From JAKALD01 sp963817785 (lineage in GTDB: Bacteria; Pseudomonadota; Gammaproteobacteria; Burkholderiales; SG8-39): a DNA stretch of 64,000 nt. This document shows, in pieces, positions 51,642-60,517 of the stretch. The notes under the pieces were generated by a model. The model was not told the DNA's origin. It saw only the letters and a list, made by a program, of their open reading frames with translations, and made no database searches. Where the stretch lies: contig CAWFPL010000001.1 of the NCBI GenBank assembly GCA_963817785.1, positions 77,160 to 141,159 on the forward strand, written 5' to 3'. Position 1 is the stretch's first letter. Every line of letters begins with the position of its first letter. A program made the position numbers and the translations under genes.

Positions 51642-52775
51642 CTATCCGGCGGCCAGCGTGCGCCCGATCAGCATGCGCTGGATGTCGTTCGCGCCCTCGT
51701 AGATCTTGCACACCCTTGCGTCGCGCCACAGCCGTTCGACCGGGAAGTCGGTGACGTAGCCGTAGCCGCCGTGGATCTGGATCGCGTCCGAGCAGACCTG
51801 CTCGGCCATCTCGGAGGCGAACAGCTTCGCCATCGAGGCTTCCTTCAGGCACGGCTGGCCGGCGTCGCGCAGCGCCGCGGCGTGCAGGGTGAGCTGGCGC
51901 GCGGCCTCGAGCTGGGTGGCCATGTCGGCCAGGCGGAAGCTGATCGCCTGGTGCTCGATCAGCAGCTGGCCGAAGCTCGAGCGCTGCTTGGCATAGTCGA
52001 GCGCCGCGCCCAGCGCCGCGCGCGCGATTCCCGCCGCCTGGGCGGCGATGTTGATGCGCCCCGACTCCAGGTTGGCGAGCGCGATGCGGTAGCCCAGGCC
52101 CTCGCCGGCGAGCAGGCCGGCCGCGGGGATCCTGCAGTTCTCGAGTACGATCTGCGCGGTGTCGTAGGCGCGCTGCCCGAGCTTGTCCTCGAGGCGCGCC
52201 ACCGTCCAGCCGGGGGTCGCGGTCGGCACGACGAACGCGCTGATGCCCTTCTTGCCGGCCGCCTTGTCGGTGACCGCGAACACCACCGCAAGATCGGCAT
52301 TCTTGCCCGAGGTGATGAACTGCTTGACCCCGTTCAGCACGTAGTGCGCGCCTTGCTTCTCGGCGCGGGTGACGATCGCGGAGGCGTCGGAGCCGACCTG
52401 CGGCTCGGTGAGCGCGAACGCGGCCAGCCGCTCGCCGCGCGCCAGCGGCTTGAGGTAGGCCTCCTTCTGGGCGGCGTCGCCGTAGCCGGCGAGGATGCCC
52501 GCGACCAGGTTGTTGACCGCGATCACCGTCGCGGCGCCGCCGTCGCCCGCGGCGACCTCCTCGATCACCAGCGCGAGCGCGCTCGAGTCGAGCCCCGCGC
52601 CGCCCCATTCCTCGGGCACGGCGACGCCGTACAGGCCCATCGCGCCCAGCCCGTCCAGGGCCTCGCGCGGGAACGTCTTGTCGCGATCCCATTGCCCGGC
52701 GTACGGCCACAGCCGTTCGCGCGCGTAGCGGTGCACGCTGTCGCGGATCATCTCGTGCTGCGCGGAAAGCGGCAT
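51642..52775 (-). CDS. Acyl-CoA dehydrogenase (short/branched-chain type)
   Basis: 377 residues. FAD/substrate motifs FALTEPQVGSDASAI and FITSGKNADLAVVF; C-terminal CKIYEGANDIQRMLIGR carries the catalytic Glu of the SCAD-like group. This differs from isovaleryl-CoA dehydrogenase at 55669, whose Glu is in another position. It may handle isobutyryl- or 2-methylbutyryl-CoA, which would fit a broader branched-chain operon. It overlaps no neighbour but follows the thioesterase by 1 bp. Confidence 0.9.
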   Translation of the reverse strand: MPLSAQHEMIRDSVHRYARERLWPYAGQWDRDKTFPREALDGLGAMGLYGVAVPEEWGGAGLDSSALALVIEEVAAGDGGAATVIAVNNLVAGILAGYGDAAQKEAYLKPLARGERLAAFALTEPQVGSDASAIVTRAEKQGAHYVLNGVKQFITSGKNADLAVVFAVTDKAAGKKGISAFVVPTATPGWTVARLEDKLGQRAYDTAQIVLENCRIPAAGLLAGEGLGYRIALANLESGRINIAAQAAGIARAALGAALDYAKQRSSFGQLLIEHQAISFRLADMATQLEAARQLTLHAAALRDAGQPCLKEASMAKLFASEMAEQVCSDAIQIHGGYGYVTDFPVERLWRDARVCKIYEGANDIQRMLIGRTLAAG

Positions 52776-52776
52776 G

Positions 52777-53193
52777 TCAGGCGGCTGGCAGGCGGACGTA
52801 GGTGACGGTGTGGTGGCTGTACAGCTTGCCCGCGCGGCTGTGGCACTCGGCCACCCCGTAGATGCTGCGCTTGCCGAGCTTGAGGATGCGCGCCGTGCAG
52901 CGCACCGGCTCGTTCCTCGCCGCCGCGAGGAACGCGGTGTTCAGCTCCGAGGTGAGCGCATCGTGCTCGATGCCGATCGCCGCCTTGACCGCCAGCCACA
53001 TCGCGCAGTCCGCTGCCGCCATCAGCGCCGGGCCGTTGACGATGCCCCCCGGGCGCTCGAGCGTGCGCTTGAACGGCAGCTCGATGGTGCAGCCGAGCGG
53101 GCGCAGCGCGACGACGCAGAAGCCGTAAGGGCGCACGAAGCGCTCGCCGTCGAGCAGCGCCTGCAGCGCGCGCTTGGTGGCGGCGCGCTTCAA
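52777..53193 (-). CDS. PaaI-type hotdog thioesterase
   Basis: 138 residues. Hotdog-fold helix GIVNGPALMAAADCAMWLAV with the Asp/Asn pair expected of PaaI-like thioesterases, then ALTSELNTAFLAAARNEPV and RIYGVAE-type strands. It would hydrolyse acyl-CoA that accumulates in the pathway. ATGA overlap with the methyltransferase gene upstream. Confidence 0.82.
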   Translation of the reverse strand: MKRAATKRALQALLDGERFVRPYGFCVVALRPLGCTIELPFKRTLERPGGIVNGPALMAAADCAMWLAVKAAIGIEHDALTSELNTAFLAAARNEPVRCTARILKLGKRSIYGVAECHSRAGKLYSHHTVTYVRLPAA

Positions 53194-53768
53194 GCGCCTG
53201 CCTCGCCGGGCTTCAGCGCCACCAGCAGGAAGCGGTGCTCGCGCACCACGTTGACGTAACGGCGCACCGCGCGTTCGAGCGCCTCGCTGTCCAGCTCACC
53301 CGCCGCGGAGCGCGCCCGCCACGGCTCGTCGAGGACACGCTCGTGCTCCTCGACCTCGAAATTCACGCCGTGGATCAGCCCGAGCGGCGTGTTCGGCCCG
53401 CCGGCCGCAAGCGCTTCGCGGTTGAAGCGCTGACTGAACAGGCCCAGGGTGTCGAGCGTCACCGGGCGCACGTGGGTCGGGTCGCCGAGGAAATCGTCGT
53501 GGCGCGGGTCGGGCACGTTCACCTGGATGCGCGCGCCGCCGCGGCACACGCGCCACAGCTCCTTCATGACGCCGATGAACCCGGCGGGCGTGGCGCCCAG
53601 ATGCTCGAGCACGTGGTTGAGCAGGACCTCGTCGACGCTGTCGTCGGACCAGGGCCAGGGGAAGCGCTCGAGGTCCACCACCTGGTCGGGCGCGAGCGAG
53701 GCCTCGCGGTCCACGTTCACCCAGCCCGCCATCCGGTTCGCGCCACAGCCGAGATTCAGCCTGAGCAT
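53190..53768 (-). CDS. SAM-dependent methyltransferase
   Basis: 192 residues. Motif I LRLNLGCGANRMAGWVNVD at the N-terminus, then VDEVLLNHVLEHL and GGARIQVNVPDPRHDDFLGD. This is the short Methyltransf_11-like type often seen beside sugar or lipid genes. Substrate unknown; its place in a leucine operon is unusual. It overlaps the thioesterase gene by 4 bp. Confidence 0.8.
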   Translation of the reverse strand: MLRLNLGCGANRMAGWVNVDREASLAPDQVVDLERFPWPWSDDSVDEVLLNHVLEHLGATPAGFIGVMKELWRVCRGGARIQVNVPDPRHDDFLGDPTHVRPVTLDTLGLFSQRFNREALAAGGPNTPLGLIHGVNFEVEEHERVLDEPWRARSAAGELDSEALERAVRRYVNVVREHRFLLVALKPGEAGA

Positions 53769-53784
53769 GCGCGGGCGGGCGCGC

Positions 53785-54984
53785 TCAGATCAGCTCGATC
53801 GCCATGGCGGTCGCCTCGCCGCCGCCGATGCACAGGCTCGCCACGCCGCGCTTGCCGCCGTACTTCCGCAGCGCGCCGATCAGCGTCACCAGCAGGCGCG
53901 CGCCCGAGGCGCCGATCGGGTGGCCGAGCGCGCAGGCCCCGCCGTGCACGTTGACCTTCTCGTGCGGCAGCCCATGCTCCTGCATCGCCGCCATGGTGAC
54001 CACCGCGAACGCCTCGTTGATCTCGAACAGGTCCACCTTGTCCGAGCTCCAGCCGGTGCGCTCGTAGAGTTTGCGGATCGCGCCCACCGGCGCGGTGGTG
54101 AACCAGCCGGGCTCCTGCGCGTGGGTCGCATGGCCCACCACCACCGCGAGCGGCGCCAGGCCGCGCCTTTCCGCCGTCGAGCGGCGCATCATCACCAGCG
54201 CCGCGGCGCCGTCGGAGATCGAGCTCGAGTTGGCCGCGGTGACCGTGCCGTCCTTGCGGAAGGCGGGCTTGAGCGCCGGGATCTTGTCGAGGTTCGCCTT
54301 GAACGGCTGCTCGTCGGTCTCGACGAACTTCTCCTCCTTGCCGGCCTTGATCGCCAGCGGCGTGATCTCCCAGGCGAACCAGCCCTGCTTGTTCGCCTTC
54401 TGCGCGCGCTGCAGCGAGGCGATGGCGAACGCGTCCTGCTGCTGGCGCGAGAACTGGTACTTCTGCGCGCAGTCCTCGGCGAAGCTGCCCATGAGGCGCC
54501 CCCCGCCTTTTTCATCTCTTGCGTAGGCGTCCTCCAGCCCGTCGTAGAACATGTGGTCGAGCACCTGCTGGTGCCCCATGCGGTAGCCGGCGCGCGCCTT
54601 CGGCATGAGGTAGGGCGCGTTGCTCATCGACTCCATGCCGCCGGCGAGCACCACCTCCATGCTGCCCGCGGTGAGCAGGTCGTGCGCCAGCATCGCCGCC
54701 TTCATGCCCGAGCCGCACATCTTGTTGACCGTGGTGCAGCCCGCGGCGAGCGGCAGGCCCGCGCCGAGCGAGGCCTGGCGCGCCGGCGCCTGGCCCTGGC
54801 CGGCGGGCAGCACGCAGCCCATGATCACTTCCTGCACGTCCTCGGGCTTCACCCTGGCGCGCTCGACCGCGGCGCGGATCGCGGCGGCGCCCAGCTCGGG
54901 CGCGGCGAAGCCCTTCAGCTCGCCCTGGAAGCCGCCCATCGGCGTGCGGGCGGCGGACACGATGACGATCGGATCGCTTGCCAT
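53785..54984 (-). CDS. Acetyl-CoA C-acetyltransferase (thiolase)
   Basis: 399 residues. Nucleophile Cys90 in TTVNKMCGSGMKA, FEINEAFAVV, GGACALGHPIGASGAR and the C-terminal proton-transfer Cys in SLCIGGGEATAM. The length and motifs fit the biosynthetic/degradative acetoacetyl-CoA thiolase. It would split acetoacetyl-CoA at the end of the pathway, or supply acetoacetyl-CoA for PHA. Confidence 0.93.
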   Translation of the reverse strand: MASDPIVIVSAARTPMGGFQGELKGFAAPELGAAAIRAAVERARVKPEDVQEVIMGCVLPAGQGQAPARQASLGAGLPLAAGCTTVNKMCGSGMKAAMLAHDLLTAGSMEVVLAGGMESMSNAPYLMPKARAGYRMGHQQVLDHMFYDGLEDAYARDEKGGGRLMGSFAEDCAQKYQFSRQQQDAFAIASLQRAQKANKQGWFAWEITPLAIKAGKEEKFVETDEQPFKANLDKIPALKPAFRKDGTVTAANSSSISDGAAALVMMRRSTAERRGLAPLAVVVGHATHAQEPGWFTTAPVGAIRKLYERTGWSSDKVDLFEINEAFAVVTMAAMQEHGLPHEKVNVHGGACALGHPIGASGARLLVTLIGALRKYGGKRGVASLCIGGGEATAMAIELI

Positions 54985-54997
54985 GATGACCTCCTGT

Positions 54998-55672
54998 CTA
55001 GCGTGAAGCGAATTCGGGGACGCGCGCCGGCGCGAGGCGCGCGACCGCCCTGTGATAGGTCGCGGCCAGCGCGTCCGGGGACTCCACCGTGACCTCGAGG
55101 TCGCGCAGCAGGCCGTCCTCCACGCCGTACACCCAGCCGTGCACGGCGAGCGGCTGGCTGCGCCGCCAGGCTTCCTCGAGCACGCTGCTGCGGCACACGT
55201 TGGCGACCTGCTCGGCGACGTTCAGCTCGCACAGCAGGTCGTGGCGGCGCTGCGCGTCGGGCAGGGCGTCGATGCGCGCGCCGTGGCGCGCGTAGACGTC
55301 CTCGATGTGGCGCAGCCAGTTGCGGGAGAGGCCGCTGCCTTCGCCGGTGAGCGCGCAGCGCACGCCGCTGCAGCCGTAGTGCCCGCACACGATGATGTGG
55401 CGCACCTTCAGCACCTCGACCGCGAACTCGATCACCGACAGGCAGTTGAGGTCGGTGTGCACGACCACGTTGCCGACGTTGCGATGCACGAACAGGTCGC
55501 CGGGCAATAGATCGACGATGGTGTTGGCCGGCACGCGGCTGTCGGAGCAGCCGATCCACAGATACCGGGGCGACTGCTGCGCCGCGAGCTTGCGGAAGAA
55601 CTCCGGATCCACCGCCTTGGTGCGCTCGACCCAGCGCCGGTTGTTGGCGAACAGCTGTGGCAGGCTTTTCAT
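54998..55672 (-). CDS. Beta-class carbonic anhydrase
   Basis: 224 residues. Zinc ligands Cys42, His98 and Cys101 with the Asp44-Arg46 dyad (IGCSDSRVPAN and VCGHYGCSG). It hydrates CO2 to bicarbonate. Directly after isovaleryl-CoA dehydrogenase (ATGA overlap) and ahead of the biotin carboxylase genes, it very probably supplies bicarbonate to methylcrotonyl-CoA carboxylase. Confidence 0.94.
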   Translation of the reverse strand: MKSLPQLFANNRRWVERTKAVDPEFFRKLAAQQSPRYLWIGCSDSRVPANTIVDLLPGDLFVHRNVGNVVVHTDLNCLSVIEFAVEVLKVRHIIVCGHYGCSGVRCALTGEGSGLSRNWLRHIEDVYARHGARIDALPDAQRRHDLLCELNVAEQVANVCRSSVLEEAWRRSQPLAVHGWVYGVEDGLLRDLEVTVESPDALAATYHRAVARLAPARVPEFASR

Positions 55673-56844
55673 GCGCTCTCCGCGAACAGCTCGCGCCCGA
55701 TCAGCCAGCGCCGGATCTCGCTCGTGCCGGCGCCGATCTCGTAGAGCTTGGCGTCGCGCCACAGCCGCCCGGTGGGCGTTTCGTTGATGTAGCCCATGCC
55801 GCCGAGCGCCTGGATCGCTTCGCCCGCCATCCAGGTCGCCTTCTCGGCGGCGTACAGGATCGCGCCGGCGGCGTCCTTGCGCGTGGTCTCGCCGCGGTCG
55901 AGCGCTTGGCCGACCGCGTACACGTAGGCGCGGCAGGCCGAGAACGTGACGTACATGTCGGCGAGCTTGCCCTGCATGAGCTGGAACTCGCCGATCGGCT
56001 GGCCGAACTGCCTGCGCTCGTGCACGTAGGGCAGCACGACGTCGAGGCACGCGGCCATCACGCCGAGCGGCCCGCCGGCGAGCACCGCGCGCTCGTAGTC
56101 GAGGCCGCTCATCAGCACGTTCACCCCGCCGCCCTCGCGCCCGAGCAGGTTCTCGGCGGGCACCTCGCAGTCGCGGAACACCAGCTCGCAGGTGTTGGAG
56201 CCGCGCATGCCGAGCTTGTCGAGCTTCTGCGCGGTGGAGAATCCCTTCATGCCCTTCTCGATGAGGAACGCGGTGATGCCGCGCGGGCCGGCCTGGGCGT
56301 CGCTCTTCGCGTACACCACCAGCACGTCGGCGTCCGGGCCGTTGGTGATCCACATCTTGTTGCCGTTGAGCACGTAGGTCTCGCCGCGGCCGCTTGTTAC
56401 TCTCTGCGCGCGCAGGCGCATGCCGACCACGTCCGATCCCGCGCCGGGCTCGCTCATCGCCAGCGCCCCGACGTGCTCGCCCGAGACGAGCTTCGGCAGG
56501 TAGCGCCGCTTCTGCGCCTCGCTGCCGTTCCTGCGGATCTGGTTCACGCACAGGTTGGAGTGCGCGCCGTAGGACAGCCCGACCGCGGCCGAGGCGCGGC
56601 TGATCTCCTCCATCGCCACGATGTGCGCGACATAGCCCATGGCGGTGCCGCCGTACTCCTCCTCGACCGTGACGCCGAGCAGGCCGAGGGCGCCGAGCTT
56701 GCGCCACAGGTCCGCCGGAAACTCGTTGTCGCGGTCGATGTCGGCCGCGCGCGGCGCGATCTCCCTGGCGGCGAAGTCGCGCACGCTCGCGCGCAGCATC
56801 GAGATGGTCTCGCCGTGCTCGAAGCGCAGGAACGGGAATTCCAT
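55669..56844 (-). CDS. liuA: Isovaleryl-CoA dehydrogenase
   Basis: 391 residues. Motifs AMSEPGAGSDVVGM, MWITNGPDADVLVVY and GAGTSEIRRWLIGR; the sequence SGLDYERAVLAGGPLG contains the catalytic Glu at the position peculiar to isovaleryl-CoA dehydrogenase. It converts isovaleryl-CoA to 3-methylcrotonyl-CoA and passes electrons to ETF. First gene of the long minus-strand operon, with the LiuR-type site 36 bp upstream. Confidence 0.94.
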   Translation of the reverse strand: MEFPFLRFEHGETISMLRASVRDFAAREIAPRAADIDRDNEFPADLWRKLGALGLLGVTVEEEYGGTAMGYVAHIVAMEEISRASAAVGLSYGAHSNLCVNQIRRNGSEAQKRRYLPKLVSGEHVGALAMSEPGAGSDVVGMRLRAQRVTSGRGETYVLNGNKMWITNGPDADVLVVYAKSDAQAGPRGITAFLIEKGMKGFSTAQKLDKLGMRGSNTCELVFRDCEVPAENLLGREGGGVNVLMSGLDYERAVLAGGPLGVMAACLDVVLPYVHERRQFGQPIGEFQLMQGKLADMYVTFSACRAYVYAVGQALDRGETTRKDAAGAILYAAEKATWMAGEAIQALGGMGYINETPTGRLWRDAKLYEIGAGTSEIRRWLIGRELFAESA

Positions 56845-56879
56845 GGGCGGCTCGCGGTGCGGGGGGGCGGAAACTCTAC

Positions 56880-56901
56880 TTAACGTTTACGTAAACGTCA
56901 A
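56880..56901. promoter_or_regulatory. LiuR-type operator upstream of the leucine operon
   Basis: 22-bp dyad with core ACGTTTACGTAAACGT, positioned 36 bp upstream of the liuA start and 11 bp downstream of the regulator gene's stop. Nearly identical to the site before icmF. Confidence 0.8.
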
Positions 56902-56912
56902 CCACGCCAGGC

Positions 56913-57413
56913 TCAGCCTTTGCGCCCGCCGCGCGCGGCGCGCCGGGCGGACTTGGACGCCGCGGCCGCCTGCTCGGCGAGGAGGCGCCGGCAGCGCTTC
57001 TCGAAGCTGGCGATCTCCGAGAGCTGCGCCTCGATGTCCTGGCGCTGCTGCTCGAGGCTGTGCTTGTGCTGCGCGAGCACCGCCAGGAAGCGCTCCAGCT
57101 GCGGGCGCTCGTCCCGCCCGGTGTCGTACATGTCGACGATCTCGCGGATCTCGGACAGCGTCAGCCCCAGGCGCTTGCCGCGCAGCGTGAGCTTGAGCCG
57201 CGTGCGGTCGCGCAGCGTGTAGATGCGCCGCTGCCCCTCGCGCCGCGGCGCGAGCAGGCCGAGGTCCTCGTAGAAGCGGATCGCGCGCGGGGTGACGTCG
57301 AACTCGCGCGCCAGATCGCCGATCGCGTACTCGGCGCGCTCCGCGCCGGGCGCGGCTTCCGCGCGCACGGGCGGCGCCTTGGAACGCGGCGCGGAAGGGG
57401 AATCGGCGGTCAT
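56913..57413 (-). CDS. liuR: MerR-family regulator, LiuR-like
   Basis: 166 residues. MerR-type HTH: YAIGDLAREFDVTPRAIRFY then EDLGLLAPRREGQRRIYTLRD, followed by a dimer helix (LEQQRQDIEAQLSEI). It lacks metal-binding cysteines in the effector loop apart from one Cys near the end (KRCRRL). Position directly upstream of liuA, and ACGT-type palindromes at its likely targets, match the LiuR regulator of leucine/isovalerate breakdown in proteobacteria. Confidence 0.87.
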   Translation of the reverse strand: MTADSPSAPRSKAPPVRAEAAPGAERAEYAIGDLAREFDVTPRAIRFYEDLGLLAPRREGQRRIYTLRDRTRLKLTLRGKRLGLTLSEIREIVDMYDTGRDERPQLERFLAVLAQHKHSLEQQRQDIEAQLSEIASFEKRCRRLLAEQAAAASKSARRAARGGRKG

Positions 57414-57562
57414 CTGAAGAGTTCCTGCGCGGGTTGCCCGGCTGCGACGATGCGGCCATAATGGTCCGCAACCGGCTCGGCCGGGACGCGGTGCGCACGC
57501 CAGCGGATTCTAGCCCAAGCCGTGCGCCGCGGGCCGCAAGCCGCAAGCCGTCCGCCACCGCC

Positions 57563-58621
57563 ATGCGCCGCGCCACCCCGCTCGAGTTTCCGTTTCCGTC
57601 GGCGCCCGCGCCGGGCAGCGTCACGCAGGTCGCGCCGGGCGTGCTGTGGCTGCGCATGCCGCTGCCGTTCCAGCTCGACCACATCAACCTGTGGCTGCTG
57701 CGCGACGACGAGGGCTGGACCATCGTCGACAGCGGCATCGGCAACGAGGCGACGCGGGCGCTGTGGCAGCAGGTCTTCGCCAGCGCGTTCGGCGGCCTGC
57801 CGGTGCGCGGCCTGATCGTCACCCACTACCACCCCGATCACGCCGGCAACGCGGCCTGGCTGTGCCAGCGCTTCGGCGCCGAGCTGTGGATGACCCAGGG
57901 CGAATACCTAACCGCGCACGCGGTGCGCGCCGCCGGCGCCGGCTATACCACCGACGCGGTGCTCGCGGTGTTCCGCAGGAACGGCCTGGACGAGGCGCAT
58001 TTCGCCCGCATGTCCACGCGCGGCAACCAGTACCGCGAGCTGGTGCCGGAATTCCCGCTTTCGTACCGCCGCATCCTGGACGGCGACGACATGATCGTGA
58101 ACGGGCGGCGCTGGCGGGTGATCGTCGGCTACGGCCACGCCCCCGAGCACGCCTCGCTGTACTGCGAGGAGCTGAAGCTGCTGATCGCGGGCGACATGCT
58201 GCTGTCGACCATCTCGACCAACGTGAGCGTGTGGTCGATCGATCCCGAGGGCGACCCGCTCAAGCTGTTCCTCGATTCGATCCGGCGCTACCGCGAGCTG
58301 CCCCCGGACATCCTGGTGCTGCCCTCGCACGGGCTGCCGTTTCGCGGCGCGCACGAGCGGGTGGCCGAGCTCGAGTCGCATCACGCGGCGCACTTCGCGG
58401 AGCTGGTGCAGGCCTGCGAGGCGGGCGGGCGCAGCGCGCTCGACGTGATCCCGGTGCTGTTCCGGCGCAAGCTCGATGCGCACCAGATGTTTTTCGCCAT
58501 GGGCGAGGCGATCGCACACCTGCACTACCTGTATTACGCGGGGCGCATGACGCGCGCGACCGGCGCCGACGGCGTGGTGCGCTACGCCTCCGCCGGCAAG
58601 CCGGCGCGGGCGCTCGAGTAG
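57563..58621 (+). CDS. Metallo-beta-lactamase-fold hydrolase
   Basis: 352 residues. Metal motif VTHYHPDHAGNAAWL, further ligands in VIVGYGHAPEHASLY and LLIAGDMLLS, and LVLPSHGLPF. The extra C-terminal helical region (AHQMFFAMGEAIAHLHYLYY) is of the type seen in MBL proteins beside acyl-CoA and PHA genes. ATG 57563 starts directly at the domain; in-frame upstream codons are Arg/Pro/Ser-rich and unlikely to be coding. Substrate unknown, possibly a thioester. Confidence 0.83.
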   Translation: MRRATPLEFPFPSAPAPGSVTQVAPGVLWLRMPLPFQLDHINLWLLRDDEGWTIVDSGIGNEATRALWQQVFASAFGGLPVRGLIVTHYHPDHAGNAAWLCQRFGAELWMTQGEYLTAHAVRAAGAGYTTDAVLAVFRRNGLDEAHFARMSTRGNQYRELVPEFPLSYRRILDGDDMIVNGRRWRVIVGYGHAPEHASLYCEELKLLIAGDMLLSTISTNVSVWSIDPEGDPLKLFLDSIRRYRELPPDILVLPSHGLPFRGAHERVAELESHHAAHFAELVQACEAGGRSALDVIPVLFRRKLDAHQMFFAMGEAIAHLHYLYYAGRMTRATGADGVVRYASAGKPARALE

Positions 58622-58630
58622 CGAGGGGCG

Positions 58631-60442
58631 ATGGCCCGCCGCAACGCCGACGCCAGCCCGGAGCAGCTCGCCAGGGTCTACCGCGACGTCGCCGAGCGCG
58701 CCGCCAAGCTGCTCGGGGAGTTCGCCACCCAGCACCCGCGCTTCGCGGCGCTGGGCGACGAGCTGGGCCTCGCCAAGGCCTACATGGACCTCTACGGGCG
58801 CATGCTCGCCAACCCCATGGCGCTCGCCGCGAGCTCGGTGAACATGTGGCTCGACTACGCGCGGCTGTGGCAGTCGAGCTGGACCAGGCTGCTCGGCGGG
58901 CAGGCGCAGCCGGTCGCCGCCCCCGCCAGGGGCGATGCGCGCTTCAAGGACGACGACTGGTCGGACAACTTCGTCTTCGACCTGGTCAAGCAGTCCTACC
59001 TGATCGCCGCGCGCCACATCCAGCACGCGGTCGCCGGCGTCGAAGGCCTGCCGGAGGAGTCGCAGAAGAAGGTGGCCTTCTTCACCCGCCAGTACGTGGA
59101 CGCGCTGGCGCCCTCGAACTTCGTGCTCACCAACCCGCAGGTGCTGCGCGAGACGCTCGCCAGCGGCGGCCAGAACCTGGTGCGCGGGCTGAACAACCTG
59201 CTCGCCGACATCGAGAAGGGCGAGGGCCGGCTGCGCATCAGCATGACCGACGAGAGCGCGTTCGAGATCGGGCGCAACGTCGCCACGACGCCGGGCAAGG
59301 TCGTGTACCAGACCGACCTGATGCAGCTGATCCAGTACCAGCCCACGACGCCCGAGGTGTACCGGCGCCCGCTGCTCATCATGCCGCCGTGGATCAACAA
59401 GTACTACATTCTCGACCTGCGCGAGAGCAACTCGTTCATCAGGTGGGCGCTCGATCAGGGCCACACGGTGTTCGTGATTTCCTGGGTGAACCCGGACCGG
59501 CGCCTGGCCGACAAGGGCTTCGACGACTACCTGCTCGAGGGCGCGCTCGCCGCGCTCGACGCGGTCGAGCGGGCCAGCGGCGAGCGCAAGCTCGATGTCA
59601 TCGGCTACTGCCTGGGCGGGACGCTGCTCGGCGCCGCCCTGGCGTATCTGCGCGCGAAAGGCGAGGACCGCGTCGGCTGCGCCACGTTCTTCGTCAGCCT
59701 GCTCGATTTCTCGCAGCCCGGCGAGCTCGGCGTGTTCATCGACGAAGACCAGGTGCAGAGCCTGGAGAAGAAGATGAACGAGCGCGGCTATCTCGAGGGC
59801 TCGGAGATGGCCACGACCTTCAACCTGCTGCGCGCGAACGACCTCATCTGGTCGTTCGTCATCAACAACTACCTGCTCGGCAAGGAGCCGTTTCCGTTCG
59901 ACCTGCTGTACTGGAACTCCGATTCCACGCGCATGCCGGCGAAGATGCACAGCTTCTACCTGCGCAACATGTACATGAAGAACCTGCTCGGCGTGCCGGG
60001 CGGGATCTCGCTCGGCGGCGTGCCGATCGACCTCTCGAAGGTGACCCTGCCGGCGTACTTCGTGTCCGCGGTCGAGGACCACATCGCGCCTTGGAAGACC
60101 ACCTATCGCGGGGCGCGCTACCTCGGCGGGCCGGTGCGCTTCACGCTCGCCGGCTCCGGCCACATCGCCGGCATCGTCAATCCGCCCGGCGCGCGGAAGT
60201 ACCACTACTGGACGAATGGGGTGCTGCCCGAGTCGCCCGAAGCGTGGTTCGAGAGCGCCACGCAGCGGCCGGGCTCGTGGTGGGAGGACTGGCAGGCGTG
60301 GATCGACGCGCAGAACGCGGGCGAGCCGAAGGTGCCCGCGCGCGTGCCGGGGGACGGCGCGCTGCCGGTGCTCGAGGACGCTCCGGGCAGCTACGCGCGG
60401 CTGCGGCTGGAGGCAAAAGGCGGCGGCGCGGAGACCCGCTGA
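58631..60442 (+). CDS. phaC: Class I poly(3-hydroxyalkanoate) synthase
   Basis: 603 residues, normal for class I. The lipase-like box reads VIGYCLGGTLL with nucleophile Cys327; Asp483 (VEDHIAPW) and His511 (SGHIAGI) complete the triad. It polymerises 3-hydroxyacyl-CoA on granules. It lies 9 bp after the MBL gene. Its stop codon TGA is the first three bases of the tandem IS unit, so the original 3' end may have been cut or replaced by the insertion. Confidence 0.93.
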   Translation: MARRNADASPEQLARVYRDVAERAAKLLGEFATQHPRFAALGDELGLAKAYMDLYGRMLANPMALAASSVNMWLDYARLWQSSWTRLLGGQAQPVAAPARGDARFKDDDWSDNFVFDLVKQSYLIAARHIQHAVAGVEGLPEESQKKVAFFTRQYVDALAPSNFVLTNPQVLRETLASGGQNLVRGLNNLLADIEKGEGRLRISMTDESAFEIGRNVATTPGKVVYQTDLMQLIQYQPTTPEVYRRPLLIMPPWINKYYILDLRESNSFIRWALDQGHTVFVISWVNPDRRLADKGFDDYLLEGALAALDAVERASGERKLDVIGYCLGGTLLGAALAYLRAKGEDRVGCATFFVSLLDFSQPGELGVFIDEDQVQSLEKKMNERGYLEGSEMATTFNLLRANDLIWSFVINNYLLGKEPFPFDLLYWNSDSTRMPAKMHSFYLRNMYMKNLLGVPGGISLGGVPIDLSKVTLPAYFVSAVEDHIAPWKTTYRGARYLGGPVRFTLAGSGHIAGIVNPPGARKYHYWTNGVLPESPEAWFESATQRPGSWWEDWQAWIDAQNAGEPKVPARVPGDGALPVLEDAPGSYARLRLEAKGGGAETR

Positions 60443-60517
60443 CCGAGATGCGCGTCAAGCCGCGTCCTTCAGGGCGGGGAAGGAAAGCGCGGAGGCGGTA
60501 GGCGTGCTTTGAGCCGG

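Noticed and set aside
57908..60205. 765-codon open frame on the minus strand
   Set aside because: Antisense to the MBL hydrolase and PHA synthase, which both have complete catalytic motifs.
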